From Streptosporangium violaceochromogenes (GTDB lineage: Bacteria; Actinomycetota; Actinomycetes; Streptosporangiales; Streptosporangiaceae), in assembly GCF_014654615.1 (NCBI RefSeq), contig NZ_BNBB01000011.1, positions 124,001 through 188,000 of the forward strand: 64,000 nucleotides of DNA, written 5' to 3'. Position 1 is the first letter of the stretch; each line of letters opens with the position of its first letter. The notes under the pieces are model-generated. The model had not been told where the DNA came from. It saw only the letters and a program-made list of their open reading frames with translations, and ran no database searches. Shown piece after piece: positions 17,029 to 26,783 of this stretch. The position numbers and the translations under genes are program-made.

Positions 17029-18189
17029 CACCCGCTCCCCGCCCCGCCAGACGGCGTGGATCAGGGGGACGCCGGGGCGGTAGGCGAGGTGAACGTGGGA
17101 GGGGGCGTCCAGGAGCACCAGGTCGGCGCGGGCGCCGGGGGCGATCCGCCCCACGTCCGCGCGGCGCAGGGCCCGCGCGCCGCCGAGCGTGGCCGCCCAC
17201 ACCGCCTCGTCCGGGGTCATGCCCATCTCCCGCACCGCGACCGCGACACAGAACGGCATGCTGGTGGTGAAACTCGACCCCGGGTTGCAGTCGGTGGACA
17301 GGGCCACCGTCACCCCGGCGTCCAGCAGGCGCCGGGCGTCGGGGTAGGGGGCCCGGGTGGAGAACTCCGCCCCGGGCAGCAGCGTGGCGACCGTCTCCCC
17401 CGAGGCCAGGGCGTCCACGTCCGCGCCGGTGAGGTGGGTGCAGTGGTCGGCGGAGGCGGCGCCGAGCTCCACCGCGAGCCGTACCCCGGGACCGTGGCCC
17501 AGCTGGTTGGCGTGGACGCGCGGAACGAGCCCGCGCGCGGCGCCCGCCTTCAGCACGGCCCGCGACTGGTCGCCGTCGAAGGCGCCGCGCTCGCAGAAGA
17601 CGTCCACCCAGCGGGCCAGGGGGGCGCACCGCTCCAGCATCGGCCCGGTGACAAGGTGGACGTAGGCGTCGGTGTCGGCACCGAACTCCGGCGGGACCAC
17701 ATGGGCGCCCAGGTAGGTCACCTCGTCGGTGTGCTCCCCGGCGACGCGCAGCGCGCGGGCCTCGTCCTCGACGGTGAGCCCGTAGCCGGACTTGCACTCG
17801 ATGACCGTCGTTCCCTGACGCAGCGCCTCCGCCACCAGGGCGGCCACCCTCGCCGAGAGCTCGGCGTCGCCCGCCCGCCGGGTGGCCGCCACCGTCGTGC
17901 GGATCCCCCCGGCGGTGTACGGCGTGCCCGACATGCGCGCGGCGAACTCGGCCGTGCGGTCCCCGGCGAAGACCAGGTGGGCGTGGGAGTCGACGAACCC
18001 CGGAAGCGCGGCCCGGCCCCCGGCGTCGTGGACCCGGTCGGCGGCGGGCGCCGCGGACGCCGGCCCGGCCCACGCGACCGAGGCGCCGTCGACGACGACG
18101 GCGGCGTCGCGGATCACCCCGAGCCGGCCCTCGCCCAGGGACGGGTCGTTGGTGACAAGGCTCGCCAGGCCCGTGACGAGCAGGCTCAC
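17023..18189 (-). CDS. hutI: Imidazolonepropionase
   Basis: Third step of histidine breakdown: hydrolysis of 4-imidazolone-5-propionate to N-formimino-L-glutamate. Zinc- or iron-dependent amidohydrolase, 388 aa. Visible signatures are [16 protein letters not shown] (metal HxH), [41 protein letters not shown] and [13 protein letters not shown], all typical of HutI. GTG at 18189 overlaps the hutF stop as GTGA, indicating translational coupling. Last gene of the hut operon; a tandem repeat and hairpin terminator follow. Confidence 0.95.
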   Translation of the reverse strand: MSLLVTGLASLVTNDPSLGEGRLGVIRDAAVVVDGASVAWAGPASAAPAADRVHDAGGRAALPGFVDSHAHLVFAGDRTAEFAARMSGTPYTAGGIRTTVAATRRAGDAELSARVAALVAEALRQGTTVIECKSGYGLTVEDEARALRVAGEHTDEVTYLGAHVVPPEFGADTDAYVHLVTGPMLERCAPLARWVDVFCERGAFDGDQSRAVLKAGAARGLVPRVHANQLGHGPGVRLAVELGAASADHCTHLTGADVDALASGETVATLLPGAEFSTRAPYPDARRLLDAGVTVALSTDCNPGSSFTTSMPFCVAVAVREMGMTPDEAVWAATLGGARALRRADVGRIAPGARADLVLLDAPSHVHLAYRPGVPLIHAVWRGGERVV

Positions 18190-19508
18190 GCTTCCTCCAG
18201 GCGGGTGATCGCCGCACGCAGCGCGGCCGGGACGTCGGGGACGAGGGTGTGGGCGCCGTGCCGTACGATCACCCGGCCGCCGGCGACGACGTCGCGGACG
18301 TCGGCGGCGGTGGCCGCGAAGACGGCGGTCTCCGCGCCGAGGGGTGTGCCGGCGGTGCGGACGGAGTCGAGCGAGACGTTCACCAGGTCGGCGATCGCGC
18401 CCACCCGGAGCCGCCCGGCGTCCGGCCAGCCGAGCGAGGCGTGCCCGTCGGCGGTGGCGGCGCGCAGCAGTTCGGCGGCGCTCCAGTGGCCCCGGCGGCG
18501 GGTGCGCAGCCGCTCGTCCATCTCCAGGCCGCGCGCCTCCTCGAACAGGTCGACGACGGCGTGGCTGTCGCTGCCCAGGGTGAGCCGCGCCCCGGCCTCC
18601 TGGAGGTCCCTGGCCGGTCCGATGCCGTCGGCGAGGTCCCGTTCGGTGGTGGGGCACATGCAGACGGTGGTGGCGGTGCCGCCGAGCAGGGCGACGTCGG
18701 CGGCGGTGAGGTGGGTGGCGTGCACGGCGGTGGCGCGCGGGCCGAGGACGCCGTGGTCGGCCAGGAGGCGGGCGGGCGTCACGCCGTACGCCTCCAGGCA
18801 CCCCTCGTTCTCGGCGGGCTGCTCCGACAGGTGCGCGTGGATCGGTGCCCCGCGGGCGTCCGCCCAGGCGGCGACCGTGCCGAGCTGGGCGGCGGGGACG
18901 GCGCGGACCGAGTGGACCGCCGCGCCGACGCGGGCGTGCTCGCGCTCCTTCAGCGCCGAGGCACGCTCGGCCCACGCCTCCGCCGAGCCGTCGCCGAAGC
19001 GGAGCTGGACGCCGTCGGGCGCGGCGCCGAACCCGGACGACAGATAGCAGGTGTCGAGCAGCGTGATGCGGATGCCCGCCCGCGCGGCGGCCTCGATCAG
19101 CGCCTCGCCCATCACGTTGGGGTCGGCGTACGGCACGCCGCCGGGCGCGTGGTGGAGGTAGTGGAACTCGCCCACGCAGGTGATGCCGGCGAGCGCCATC
19201 TCGGCGTAGACGGCCCGCGCGAGGTCGAAATAGCCGTCGGGGTCCAGGGCCGAGGCGACCCGGTACATCACCTGGCGCCAGGTCCAGAACGTGCCCCGGC
19301 CCCTCTGGGTGGCGCCGCGCAGCGCCCGGTGGAAGGCGTGCGAGTGCGCGTCGGCCAGGCCCGGCAGGACCAGCCCGTCGAGGACGACGGCGTCGCCGGG
19401 GGCGCTCCCGGCCTCAAGCGAGGCGATGCGGCCCTCGGCGACCTCGACGAGGACGCCGGACTCCAGACGGCCCGTCCAGGCGTGCCGGGCCCAGAAGCGG
19501 CCGTTCAC
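18186..19508 (-). CDS. hutF: Formimidoylglutamate deiminase
   Basis: Converts N-formimino-L-glutamate to N-formyl-L-glutamate and ammonia, the entry to the five-step histidine pathway. Amidohydrolase fold, 440 aa. Signatures: [17 protein letters not shown] (metal HxH and family RG), [30 protein letters not shown] and [20 protein letters not shown]. Start GTG 19508 overlaps the upstream stop (GTGA). Its presence shows that this organism uses the formylglutamate route, so a formylglutamate-hydrolysing step is needed; the preceding M20 gene is the best candidate. Confidence 0.94.
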   Translation of the reverse strand: MNGRFWARHAWTGRLESGVLVEVAEGRIASLEAGSAPGDAVVLDGLVLPGLADAHSHAFHRALRGATQRGRGTFWTWRQVMYRVASALDPDGYFDLARAVYAEMALAGITCVGEFHYLHHAPGGVPYADPNVMGEALIEAAARAGIRITLLDTCYLSSGFGAAPDGVQLRFGDGSAEAWAERASALKEREHARVGAAVHSVRAVPAAQLGTVAAWADARGAPIHAHLSEQPAENEGCLEAYGVTPARLLADHGVLGPRATAVHATHLTAADVALLGGTATTVCMCPTTERDLADGIGPARDLQEAGARLTLGSDSHAVVDLFEEARGLEMDERLRTRRRGHWSAAELLRAATADGHASLGWPDAGRLRVGAIADLVNVSLDSVRTAGTPLGAETAVFAATAADVRDVVAGGRVIVRHGAHTLVPDVPAALRAAITRLEEA

Positions 19509-20797
19509 AGCAGCTCGTGGAGGACGTCGGCCAGGGCGGCGACCCCGGCCAGGCAGTCGCGCTCCCCGGCGTGCTCGTCCGGGGAGTGGGAGACGCCGGT
19601 GGGGTTGCGCACGAAGAGCATGGCCGTGGGGATCTCGGCGGCGAGGACGCCCGCGTCGTGGCCCGCGCCGGTCGGCAGCACGGGGACCCCGCCCAGCAGG
19701 CCCGCGAGCCACTCCGTGAGCGGAACGTCGAAGTCGACGACCGGCGTCGAGGACTCACAGACGACCTCCGCGCCGCCGGCGGCCCGCGTGATCTCCTTCA
19801 CCAGGGTGTCCAGGGTGGCGGAGTCGGGGGCGCGGGCGTCGAGCCAGGCGGTCACCAGGGAGGCGATGGCGTTGGTCCCGTTGGGCTCGACCCTGACCCG
19901 GCCGAAGGTGGCGAGGGCTCCGGTGGCCCGTGCCCGCTCCACGGCCGCCAGCACGGTGGCCGCGTAGGCCGGCATGGGGTCGCGGCGGTCCTCCATGCGG
20001 GTGGTGCCGGCGTGGTTGGCCTCCCCCCGGAAGTCGAACCGCCAGCGGCCGTGCGGCCAGATGGCGGAGGCGACGCCGACGGGGTGGGGCGTCCGCGCCA
20101 GGTGGCGGCCCTGCTCGACGTGGAGCTCGACGAACACGCCGATCCGGGAGAGCCGTTCGTCGTCGCGCCCGAGCGCCGAGGGGTCGTGCCCGGCGCGTTC
20201 CATCGCCTCGGCGAGGGTGACGCCGTCGCCGTCGCGCAGGCCCCTGGCCCGATCGGGCGCGAGCACCCCCGTCATCAGGCGCGACCCGGCGCAGGCCACG
20301 CCGAACCTGGCCCCCTCCTCGTCGGCGAAGTTGACGATCGCGAGCGGCCGGGCCGGCCGGGCACCCCGTTCACGCGGCGCCTCCCCTCCGCAGGGCGCGT
20401 CCCGTTCGCGCAGTGCGTCCAGGGCCGCGAAGGCGGACACGACGCCGAGCGGCCCGTCGTAGGCCCCGCCGTCGGGCACCGAGTCCAGGTGGGAGCCGGC
20501 GACGACGGCGTCGCCCGCCGTGGGGTCGCCGAGCCAGGCCCACTGGTTGCCGTTCCGGTCGACCTCGTAGGCCAGCCCCCTGTTTCGCGCCTGCTCGGCG
20601 AACCAGGCGCGGCACTCGGCGTCGGCGGCCGTCCAGGCGTGGCGCCGATAGCCGCCGGTGGTGTCGTGGCGGCCCGCCGGCAGCAGGTCCCGCCACATCC
20701 GGCGGAAGCCGTCCTCGACCCGCTCGGGCGTGACCCTCGCCCGCTCCTCCGCGATGTCCGGGGCGTTCTCCGGGGCGTTCTCCGGGGTGCCGCTCAC
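19505..20797 (-). CDS. M20 family amidohydrolase (allantoate/N-carbamoyl amino acid hydrolase-like) in the hut operon
   Basis: Di-zinc amidase of the AllC/hydantoinase family, 430 aa. Motifs: [19 protein letters not shown] (metal His and bridging Asp), [11 protein letters not shown] (catalytic Glu), ELHVEQG and [16 protein letters not shown] (dimerisation domain), and a C-terminal SHSPDEHA metal His. Family members hydrolyse allantoate, ureidoglycolate or N-carbamoyl-amino acids. Being locked between hutU and hutF by four-base overlaps at both ends, it probably replaces HutG and cleaves N-formyl-L-glutamate to glutamate and formate; this is inference. The N-terminus carries a small duplication (ENAPENAP) from a 12-bp tandem repeat. 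Confidence 0.88.
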   Translation of the reverse strand: MSGTPENAPENAPDIAEERARVTPERVEDGFRRMWRDLLPAGRHDTTGGYRRHAWTAADAECRAWFAEQARNRGLAYEVDRNGNQWAWLGDPTAGDAVVAGSHLDSVPDGGAYDGPLGVVSAFAALDALRERDAPCGGEAPRERGARPARPLAIVNFADEEGARFGVACAGSRLMTGVLAPDRARGLRDGDGVTLAEAMERAGHDPSALGRDDERLSRIGVFVELHVEQGRHLARTPHPVGVASAIWPHGRWRFDFRGEANHAGTTRMEDRRDPMPAYAATVLAAVERARATGALATFGRVRVEPNGTNAIASLVTAWLDARAPDSATLDTLVKEITRAAGGAEVVCESSTPVVDFDVPLTEWLAGLLGGVPVLPTGAGHDAGVLAAEIPTAMLFVRNPTGVSHSPDEHAGERDCLAGVAALADVLHELL

Positions 20798-22464
20798 GCG
20801 TCCCCCTCCCGCATCGGAATCCGCACCCCGCGCTCGCGGGCGACCTCCGTGGCCCGGTCGTATCCGGCGTCGACGTGCCGGACGACCCCCATGCCGGGAT
20901 CGTTGGTCAGCACCCTGCGGATCTTCTCCCCGGCGAGGGCGGTGCCGTCGGCGACGCAGACCTGCCCGGCGTGGATGGACCGGCCCATCCCGACGCCGCC
21001 CCCGTGGTGGATCGAGACCCAGGACGCGCCGGAGGCGACGTTGACCATGGCGTTGAGCAGCGGCCAGTCGGCGATGGCGTCGGAGCCGTCGAGCATCCCC
21101 TCGGTCTCCCGGTACGGCGAGGCCACCGACCCGCAGTCGAGATGGTCGCGGCCGATGACAATCGGGGCCGAGAGCTCGCCGAGGGCCACCATGTCGTTGA
21201 AGCGTTCGCCCGCCCGGTCGCGCTCGCCGTACCCCAGCCAGCAGATGCGGGCGGGAAGCCCCTGGAAGTGGACCTTCTCCCCGGCCATCCTGATCCATCG
21301 GGCCAGGGGTTCGTTCTCCGGGAACAGCTCCAGGATCGCCCGGTCGGTCTTGGCGATGTCGGCGGGGTCCCCCGACAGCGCCGCCCAGCGGAAGGGGCCG
21401 CGGCCCTCGCAGAACAGCGGCCGGATGTAGGCGGGGACGAACCCCGGGAAGGCGAAGGCACGGCCGTATCCGCCGAGCCGGGCCTCGTCCCGGATCGAGT
21501 TGCCGTAGTCGAAGACCTCGGCCCCGGCGTCCTGGAAGCCGACCATGGCCTCGACGTGCGCGGCCATGGACTCGCGCGCCCTGGCGGTGAAGCCCTCGGG
21601 GTCCTTGGCCGCCTCGGCCGCCATGTCCTCGAAGGCGACGCCGAGGGGCAGGTAGGCGAGGGGGTCGTGCGCGGACGTCTGGTCGGTGACCACGTCGATC
21701 TCCGCCCCCCGGGCCAGCAGCTCCGGTACGGCCCACGCCGCGTTGGCCTCGACGCCGATGGACAGCGGACGGCGGGCGTCACGCGCCTCGTAGGCCAGGC
21801 GCAGAGCCTCGCCGAGGTCGGCGGCCCGCACGTCGAGATAGCGGTGCTCGATCCGCCGTTCGATGCTTCGGGGGTCGCAGTCCACGCAGATCGCGACGCC
21901 CCCGTTCATGGTGATCGCGAGGGGCTGGGCGCCGCCCATGCCGCCGAGGCCCGCGGTGAGCGTGATCGTTCCGGCGAGGGAGCCGCCGAACCGCTTGGCC
22001 GCCACCGCGCCGAAGGTCTCATAGGTGCCCTGGAGGATGCCCTGGGTGCCGATGTAGATCCACGACCCGGCGGTCATCTGCCCGTACATGGTGAGCCCGA
22101 GGCGCTCCAGCCTCCGGAACTCCGGCCAGGTGGCCCAGTCGCCGACCAGGTTGGAGTTGGCGATGAGCACGCGCGGAGCCCACTCGTGGGTGGTCATCAC
22201 GCCGACCGGGCGGCCCGACTGCACCAGCAGGGTCTCGTCGTCCTTCAGCGTGGTCAGCGTGCGGACGATGGCGTCGTAGGAACGCCAGTCGCGGGCGGCC
22301 TTGCCGGTGCCGCCGTAGACGACGAGCCGGTCGGGGTGCTCGGCGACCTCGGGGTCGAGGTTGTTCATCAGCATCCGCAGGGCGCCCTCCTGCTGCCACC
22401 CTCGCGTGGTGAGCGCCGGGCCCCGCGGCGCCCGGACCGGGCCTCGATCGTTCTCCTGGGTCAC
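20794..22464 (-). CDS. hutU: Urocanate hydratase
   Basis: Second step of histidine degradation: NAD-dependent hydration of urocanate to imidazolonepropionate. 556 aa, the normal length. Conserved landmarks are [86 protein letters not shown] and [22 protein letters not shown] 22464 with GGGGAGG upstream is preferred over ATG 22500. First gene of the operon hutU-M20-hutF-hutI. Histidase (hutH) is not in this window. Confidence 0.96.
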   Translation of the reverse strand: MTQENDRGPVRAPRGPALTTRGWQQEGALRMLMNNLDPEVAEHPDRLVVYGGTGKAARDWRSYDAIVRTLTTLKDDETLLVQSGRPVGVMTTHEWAPRVLIANSNLVGDWATWPEFRRLERLGLTMYGQMTAGSWIYIGTQGILQGTYETFGAVAAKRFGGSLAGTITLTAGLGGMGGAQPLAITMNGGVAICVDCDPRSIERRIEHRYLDVRAADLGEALRLAYEARDARRPLSIGVEANAAWAVPELLARGAEIDVVTDQTSAHDPLAYLPLGVAFEDMAAEAAKDPEGFTARARESMAAHVEAMVGFQDAGAEVFDYGNSIRDEARLGGYGRAFAFPGFVPAYIRPLFCEGRGPFRWAALSGDPADIAKTDRAILELFPENEPLARWIRMAGEKVHFQGLPARICWLGYGERDRAGERFNDMVALGELSAPIVIGRDHLDCGSVASPYRETEGMLDGSDAIADWPLLNAMVNVASGASWVSIHHGGGVGMGRSIHAGQVCVADGTALAGEKIRRVLTNDPGMGVVRHVDAGYDRATEVARERGVRIPMREGDA

Positions 22465-22511
22465 GCTTCCGTCCTCCCCGCGCCGGCGGCCCGCCGGCAT
22501 GTCAAATAGAT

Positions 22512-22548
22512 ATATTCATCTCTACAGCGTATGAATATTTCCAGTCAA
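22512..22548 (-). promoter_or_regulatory. Putative hutU promoter with overlapping palindromic operator
   Basis: Minus-strand TTGACT (22548-22543), 18-bp spacer and TAGAGA (22524-22519) make a plausible promoter 55 bp before hutU. An inverted repeat ATATTCAT (22512-22519) / ATGAATAT (22531-22538) with an 11-bp spacer overlaps it. Position and symmetry suit repression, most simply by the RpiR protein encoded next to it. Confidence 0.6.
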
Positions 22549-22553
22549 CAGCT

Positions 22554-23429
22554 CTACTCCGCGAAGATCTCCCTGGCCGCGGCCGACACCTCGAACGCCT
22601 CAAGCCGCGCCTGCGCCGCGGGAAGCTCGTCGCACACGGCCTCAAGCAGGACCCGGCCGAGCATCATGGGCCCGCAGGCGGTGTCGAAGACGAGCGTGGT
22701 GCCGACCGCGGCGGTCAGCACCACGTCCGACAGCGCCGCCGCGGGGGTGAAGGCGCTGTCGGCCACGGTCACCACGCTCAGCCCGGCCCCCCTGGCCACG
22801 GCGAGGGCGTCCGTCACCTCGGCGGGGTGGCGGGGCAGGGTGAAGCAGAGCAGCGTGCTCGCCCCCGCCGAGGACGCCTGCTCGATGCGGTCGGCGAGCA
22901 TGGTGCCGCCCTCGTCGAGGAGACGCACGTCGGGGTGGACCTTGGCGGCGAAGTAGGCGAACCCCCTGGCCTGCGCCGCCGCGGCGCGCAGGCCGAGGAC
23001 GGGCAGTGGCCGCGAGGCCGCCAGCAGCCGCGCGGCGCGGACGATCGGCTCGGGGTCTGCCAGCGCCCCGGCGAGCCGCTGGAGGTTGGCGATCTCGGCG
23101 AGGACGGCACGCTGGTGCTCGTTCGGCGCCCCGGCCGCCTCGCCCGCGCCGGAGCCCGGGACACCGCCGCCGGAACGGACGCCACCGGGGGCGCCGAGTT
23201 CGCGCAGCCGCCGGCGCAGCGCGGGGTAGCCGTCGAAGCCGAGGGCCATCGCGAAACGGGTCACCGAGGGCTGACTGACCCCCGCCAACTCGGCCACCTC
23301 CACGCTGGACAGGAAGGCGGCCTGGGCGGCGTGCTGAACCAGGCAGTGCGCGATCCGGCGCTGCGCCGGGGTCAGCCGGCGTCCCTCGAACAGGCGCAGC
23401 AGACGGGGGCCGGAGTCGTCCGGGCTCAT
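22554..23429 (-). CDS. RpiR/MurR family transcriptional regulator, likely of the hut genes
   Basis: 291 aa. Residues 1-80 hold the HTH_6 domain (LTPAQRRIAHCLVQHAAQAAFLSSVEVAEL with recognition helix SQPSVTRFAMALGF). Residues about 130-270 form a SIS domain, which in this family binds phosphosugars or other small ligands (AARLLAASRPLPVLGL, GASTLLCFTLPRHPAEV, LSVVTVADS). ATG 23429 begins the HTH directly and has GGAG-like sequence upstream. It is upstream of and co-directional with hutU but separated by an 89-bp gap with its own promoter and palindrome, so it probably controls the hut operon. The ligand, perhaps urocanate, is inferred. Confidence 0.88.
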   Translation of the reverse strand: MSPDDSGPRLLRLFEGRRLTPAQRRIAHCLVQHAAQAAFLSSVEVAELAGVSQPSVTRFAMALGFDGYPALRRRLRELGAPGGVRSGGGVPGSGAGEAAGAPNEHQRAVLAEIANLQRLAGALADPEPIVRAARLLAASRPLPVLGLRAAAAQARGFAYFAAKVHPDVRLLDEGGTMLADRIEQASSAGASTLLCFTLPRHPAEVTDALAVARGAGLSVVTVADSAFTPAAALSDVVLTAAVGTTLVFDTACGPMMLGRVLLEAVCDELPAAQARLEAFEVSAAAREIFAE

Positions 23430-23771
23430 GGGGCTCCTTCGAGCGGGATCGGCGGAGGGGAGGCTCACCCGCAAGGGGGGCGGCCTCCTCGGAGGCGTGA
23501 TAGCGGGCGGGCCGAAACCGAGGTGGGCGCCGTCCAAATTCAGCATATCTTCATTCAACACAAGAGGTGCATAACAAAATACAGAAAGGCGGGGTGACCT
23601 CGCATTCCGGGAAGCCCTCACCCCTCCCGCGCCCCGCCGCCCCCGGTCCCCGCACCCCCGGGCGGACACCGCCCCGATGTCCGAAACATCGATCTTGACT
23701 AAGTGTTTCCCATATGGGTCAAGGAAAGGATAACCTCCACAGGAAAACGTAACCGCTGGACGGAGAACGCG
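23430..23771. other. Divergent intergenic region (rpiR / methyltransferase)
   Basis: 342 bp with no gene. 23525-23590 is AT-rich and holds two ATTCA half-sites 15 bp apart, close in sequence to the operator arms before hutU, perhaps for autoregulation. A 10-bp palindrome CCCATATGGG occurs at 23709-23718 ahead of the methyltransferase gene. Confidence 0.4.
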
Positions 23772-24590
23772 GTGGAAGCGTCGATATCGCAGCGCCCCAG
23801 ATTCGACACCACCATCCCCCATCTCGGACGGGTGGCCGACTACATCCTCGGTGGCAAGGACAACTTCGCCGCCGACAGAAGGGCCGCGGAGACGGCCCTG
23901 ACCATCGCCCCCGAACTGCCGGTGCTCTGGCGGGAGACCCGGCGTTTCCTCGGCAGGATGGTCCGCTACCTCGCCGCGGAGGCGGGCATCAGGCAGTTCG
24001 TCGACATCGGCTGCGGCCTGCCCGCCCGGGACAACGTGCACGAGATCGCCAACGCGGTGGCCCCCGGCTCGCGGGTGGTCTACGTCGACAACGACCCGGT
24101 GGCCGTGGCCCACGGCCAGGCCCTGCTCCAGGACGAACGGCAGACCGTCGTCATCGAGGCCGACGCCCGCGACCCCGAGGCACTGCTGTCCCACCCCCGC
24201 CTCACCGAGCTGATCGACCTCGACAAGCCCGTGGCGTTCCTGCTCTTCGGGGTCCTTCCGGCGATCCCCGAGGACGACGTGGCCAGGCGGGTCGTCGGCC
24301 ACCTGCGCGACAGGCTCGTGCCCGGAGGCCACCTGGCCCTGTCCCACCAGGTCTCCGACCCGCGCCCGGAGACCACCGCGCGGCTCACCGCCTTCTACCG
24401 GCGGGAGGGCGCGATCCCCCGCCTCCACCGGGACAACCTGCGGCGCCGGGCCGAGGTCGGGCGGTTCTTCGACGGGCTCACCCTCGTCGACCCCGGCCTC
24501 GTCTACGTACCCTGGTGGCGCCCCGAACGGGAGGTGCCCTACCCTGCCGACGCGGTGTGGGTCGCCGGCGGCGTCGCCCGCAAGGACTGA
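23772..24590 (+). CDS. SAV2177-type SAM-dependent methyltransferase (PF04672)
   Basis: 272-aa member of a large actinobacteria-specific methyltransferase family of unknown substrate. Typical landmarks: TIPHLGRVADYILGGKDNFAADR at the N-terminus, QFVDIGCGLPARDNVHEIA (SAM motif I), VVYVDNDPVAVAHG (motif II), FLLFGVLPAIPEDD, and a C-terminal LVYVPWWRPE. GTG 23772 with GGAG upstream is chosen over an in-frame ATG at 23703. Monogenic, ended by a strong hairpin. A degraded relative lies at about 28,900 in this window. The biological role of the family is unknown to me. Confidence 0.88.
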   Translation: MEASISQRPRFDTTIPHLGRVADYILGGKDNFAADRRAAETALTIAPELPVLWRETRRFLGRMVRYLAAEAGIRQFVDIGCGLPARDNVHEIANAVAPGSRVVYVDNDPVAVAHGQALLQDERQTVVIEADARDPEALLSHPRLTELIDLDKPVAFLLFGVLPAIPEDDVARRVVGHLRDRLVPGGHLALSHQVSDPRPETTARLTAFYRREGAIPRLHRDNLRRRAEVGRFFDGLTLVDPGLVYVPWWRPEREVPYPADAVWVAGGVARKD

Positions 24591-24655
24591 CCCCGCGCGC
24601 CGCGCGGCCCCTTCTCCGCCGAGGTAGCCCGGCCGCGGACCCCTTCCTTACGGAA

Positions 24656-24689
24656 GTAGCGGTGAGATCCATGAGGATCTCACCGCTAC
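24656..24689. terminator. Bidirectional terminator hairpin between convergent genes
   Basis: GTAGCGGTGAGATCC (24656-24670), loop ATGA, GGATCTCACCGCTAC (24675-24689): a perfect 15-bp stem with a four-base loop. It sits 66 bp after the methyltransferase stop and 100 bp after the SulP stop on the other strand. Confidence 0.88.
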
Positions 24690-24788
24690 CGGACCGTCAC
24701 CGCGTCGAACCTCGCGAGACGTGTCCGTACCGGGCCCGATACCCGCGGAACACCGGCAGGAGGCGGCACCGGAGTCCGCGGGAAACCG

Positions 24789-26783
24789 TCACCGGGTGAC
24801 CCGTGCCCGCCTTCCGAGCTTCCGGAGCCGGGTGGCATGAGGGTGGGCCGAGACGGGGTGGAGCTCGTCCAGACCGCTGACGGTGACCGTGGTGGCGGGC
24901 CACTCCTGGGACATCGCGGCCACCCCGGCCAGGAAGGTGTGATCGACCATCGCCGCGTCCTTGACGTCGATGACGACCTCGGTGATCTGCCCGCCCTCCC
25001 CCTGAGGGACGGCGTCATCGCGGAAGACGGCGTCGCCCCGGGAGACGCCGTGGCCACAGGAGACGGTGTCCCGGCCGTTCCCTCTCCCGTTTCCGTCCGG
25101 CGGGCCGTGGACGTCGCCCGCGGCCCCGCCGGGTGCGCCCCCGCCGGTGGCGTCGCCCGAGCCGTCGTGGGCGCCGTGGGCGGCTCGGGCGCCGTCGCCG
25201 TCGCGCGTGTTGGTGCTGATGGCGCGGCGCAGGGGCAGCAGGACCGTGAAGATCGCGGCGCGGGGGATCCGCACATGCAGGACGTGGCCCGTACGGGTGG
25301 CCTCGGCCCTCGGCCGCAGGAAGGCCGGCAGCCCGGCCCCGCGCAGCAGGTGCAGCGCGACCTTCAGCACCAGACCCGCGGCGACGCCGATCAGCAGGTC
25401 GGTGGCCAGGGTCACCACCAGGGTGGTGGCGAACAGGGCGAGCTGATCCGGGCCGATCCTGCGGGCGTGGGCCAGCTGGCGGGGAGAGGCGAGGCGGGCG
25501 CCGGTGTAGACCAGCATCGCCGCCAGGACCGCCAGCGGGATGGTCTGCAGCAGCGCCGGGGCCAGCGCGACGAACAGCAGCAGGAACGCCCCGTGGAAGA
25601 AGTTGGAGCGGGCCGAGGTCGCGCCCGCGTCGACGTTGGCCTTGCTGCGGACGATCTCGGAGATCATCGGCAGGCCGCCCAGCAGGGAGGAGACCAGGTT
25701 TCCCCCGCCCAGGGCCAGCAGATCGCGGTTGAGGCCGGCCGGGCGGGCGCGGGGTGCCATCGCGTCGACGGCCAGCACGGTGAGCGTGGACTCGATCGTG
25801 CCGATCAGGGCGAACATCAGCACGTACTTCAGGGAGGCGGCGGTGGCGATCACGGAGAAGTCGGGGAAGGCCACGGCCTCCACCAGTGTGCCCGGCAGCC
25901 GGACGAGGTGCTCGGGACCCAGGTGGTAGGTGGCCGCGCCGAAGCCGTAGGTGTGCGGGGTCGCCAGGCCGAACCACAGCCCGAGCGGAACGGTCACGGC
26001 CAGTGCGACGAGCGGGGCGGGTACGGCGCGGGCCCACCGGGCGCGGATGGCCGGAAGGGCGAACATGATGAGCAGGGCCAGGGCGCCCAGCAGCAGGATG
26101 CGGGGGTTGGCCTGGCTCAGGCTCCGGGGGATTTCGGCGAGCAGGCGCAGCGGGGCCTCGCCCTCGGGTTTGACGCCGAGCACGACGTGGATCTGCTTGG
26201 AGATGATGATGACGCCGATCGCGGCGAGCATGCCGTGGACGACGGAGGGGGACATGGCCACGCCGACGCTCGCGGTGCGGAGCAGGGCGAGGGCGATCTG
26301 CAGGACGGCCGCGACGGTTCCGACGGCCAGGGCACGCCGGTAGCCGGCGTACAGATCACCCCCGCCGAGCTCCTGGACCGCGCCCAGGGCGATGACGATC
26401 AGGCCGGCGGCGGGACCCTTGACGGTCAGGGGAGCGCTGCCGAGCGGGCTGACCAGGACGCCGCCGATGATCGCGGTGATGATGCCGGCGACCGGGGGAA
26501 AGCCGCTGGCCAGGGCGATGCCCAGGCACAGGGGCAGCGCGATGAGGAAGACCAGGAAACCCGACCGCGCGTCTCCCCACACCCCCGCCCACCGTGCGGC
26601 GCGCGACGGACGACGGGCCGGGGAGCCGGTCGAGTCCCCGACCGGGCGCCCGGTCGGGGACTCGGTCGAAGACTCGGTCGAGGACTCGGTCGGGGGTGAG
26701 GAGTCGGGGGCGGGGGGCGGAGGAGAGGACGGAGAGGAGGGGGGTGAGCTTTGGGGGAGACGGGGGTGGTTCCGTTCGGACAT
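24789..26783 (-). CDS. SulP family anion transporter with interrupted STAS domain
   Basis: Membrane transporter for sulfate, bicarbonate or a related anion, 664 aa. A Ser/Pro/Thr-rich cytoplasmic N-terminus (residues 1-65, repeats of TESS and PTGRPVGDS) precedes the sulfate-transporter core with 10-14 helices: LPLCLGIALASGFPPVAGII, VKGPAAGLIVIALG, MLAAIGVIIISKQIHVVLG, FALIGTIESTLTVLAVDAMAP and NLVSSLLGGLPMISEIVRSKAN. The C-terminus has a STAS domain (VIDVKDAAMVDHTFLAG) whose first part is split by a Gly/Asp/His-rich insertion of about 75 residues. ATG 26783 with GAGGA upstream is taken. No carbonic anhydrase gene is adjacent, so the substrate is open. Confidence 0.9.
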   Translation of the reverse strand: MSERNHPRLPQSSPPSSPSSPPPPAPDSSPPTESSTESSTESPTGRPVGDSTGSPARRPSRAARWAGVWGDARSGFLVFLIALPLCLGIALASGFPPVAGIITAIIGGVLVSPLGSAPLTVKGPAAGLIVIALGAVQELGGGDLYAGYRRALAVGTVAAVLQIALALLRTASVGVAMSPSVVHGMLAAIGVIIISKQIHVVLGVKPEGEAPLRLLAEIPRSLSQANPRILLLGALALLIMFALPAIRARWARAVPAPLVALAVTVPLGLWFGLATPHTYGFGAATYHLGPEHLVRLPGTLVEAVAFPDFSVIATAASLKYVLMFALIGTIESTLTVLAVDAMAPRARPAGLNRDLLALGGGNLVSSLLGGLPMISEIVRSKANVDAGATSARSNFFHGAFLLLFVALAPALLQTIPLAVLAAMLVYTGARLASPRQLAHARRIGPDQLALFATTLVVTLATDLLIGVAAGLVLKVALHLLRGAGLPAFLRPRAEATRTGHVLHVRIPRAAIFTVLLPLRRAISTNTRDGDGARAAHGAHDGSGDATGGGAPGGAAGDVHGPPDGNGRGNGRDTVSCGHGVSRGDAVFRDDAVPQGEGGQITEVVIDVKDAAMVDHTFLAGVAAMSQEWPATTVTVSGLDELHPVSAHPHATRLRKLGRRARVTR

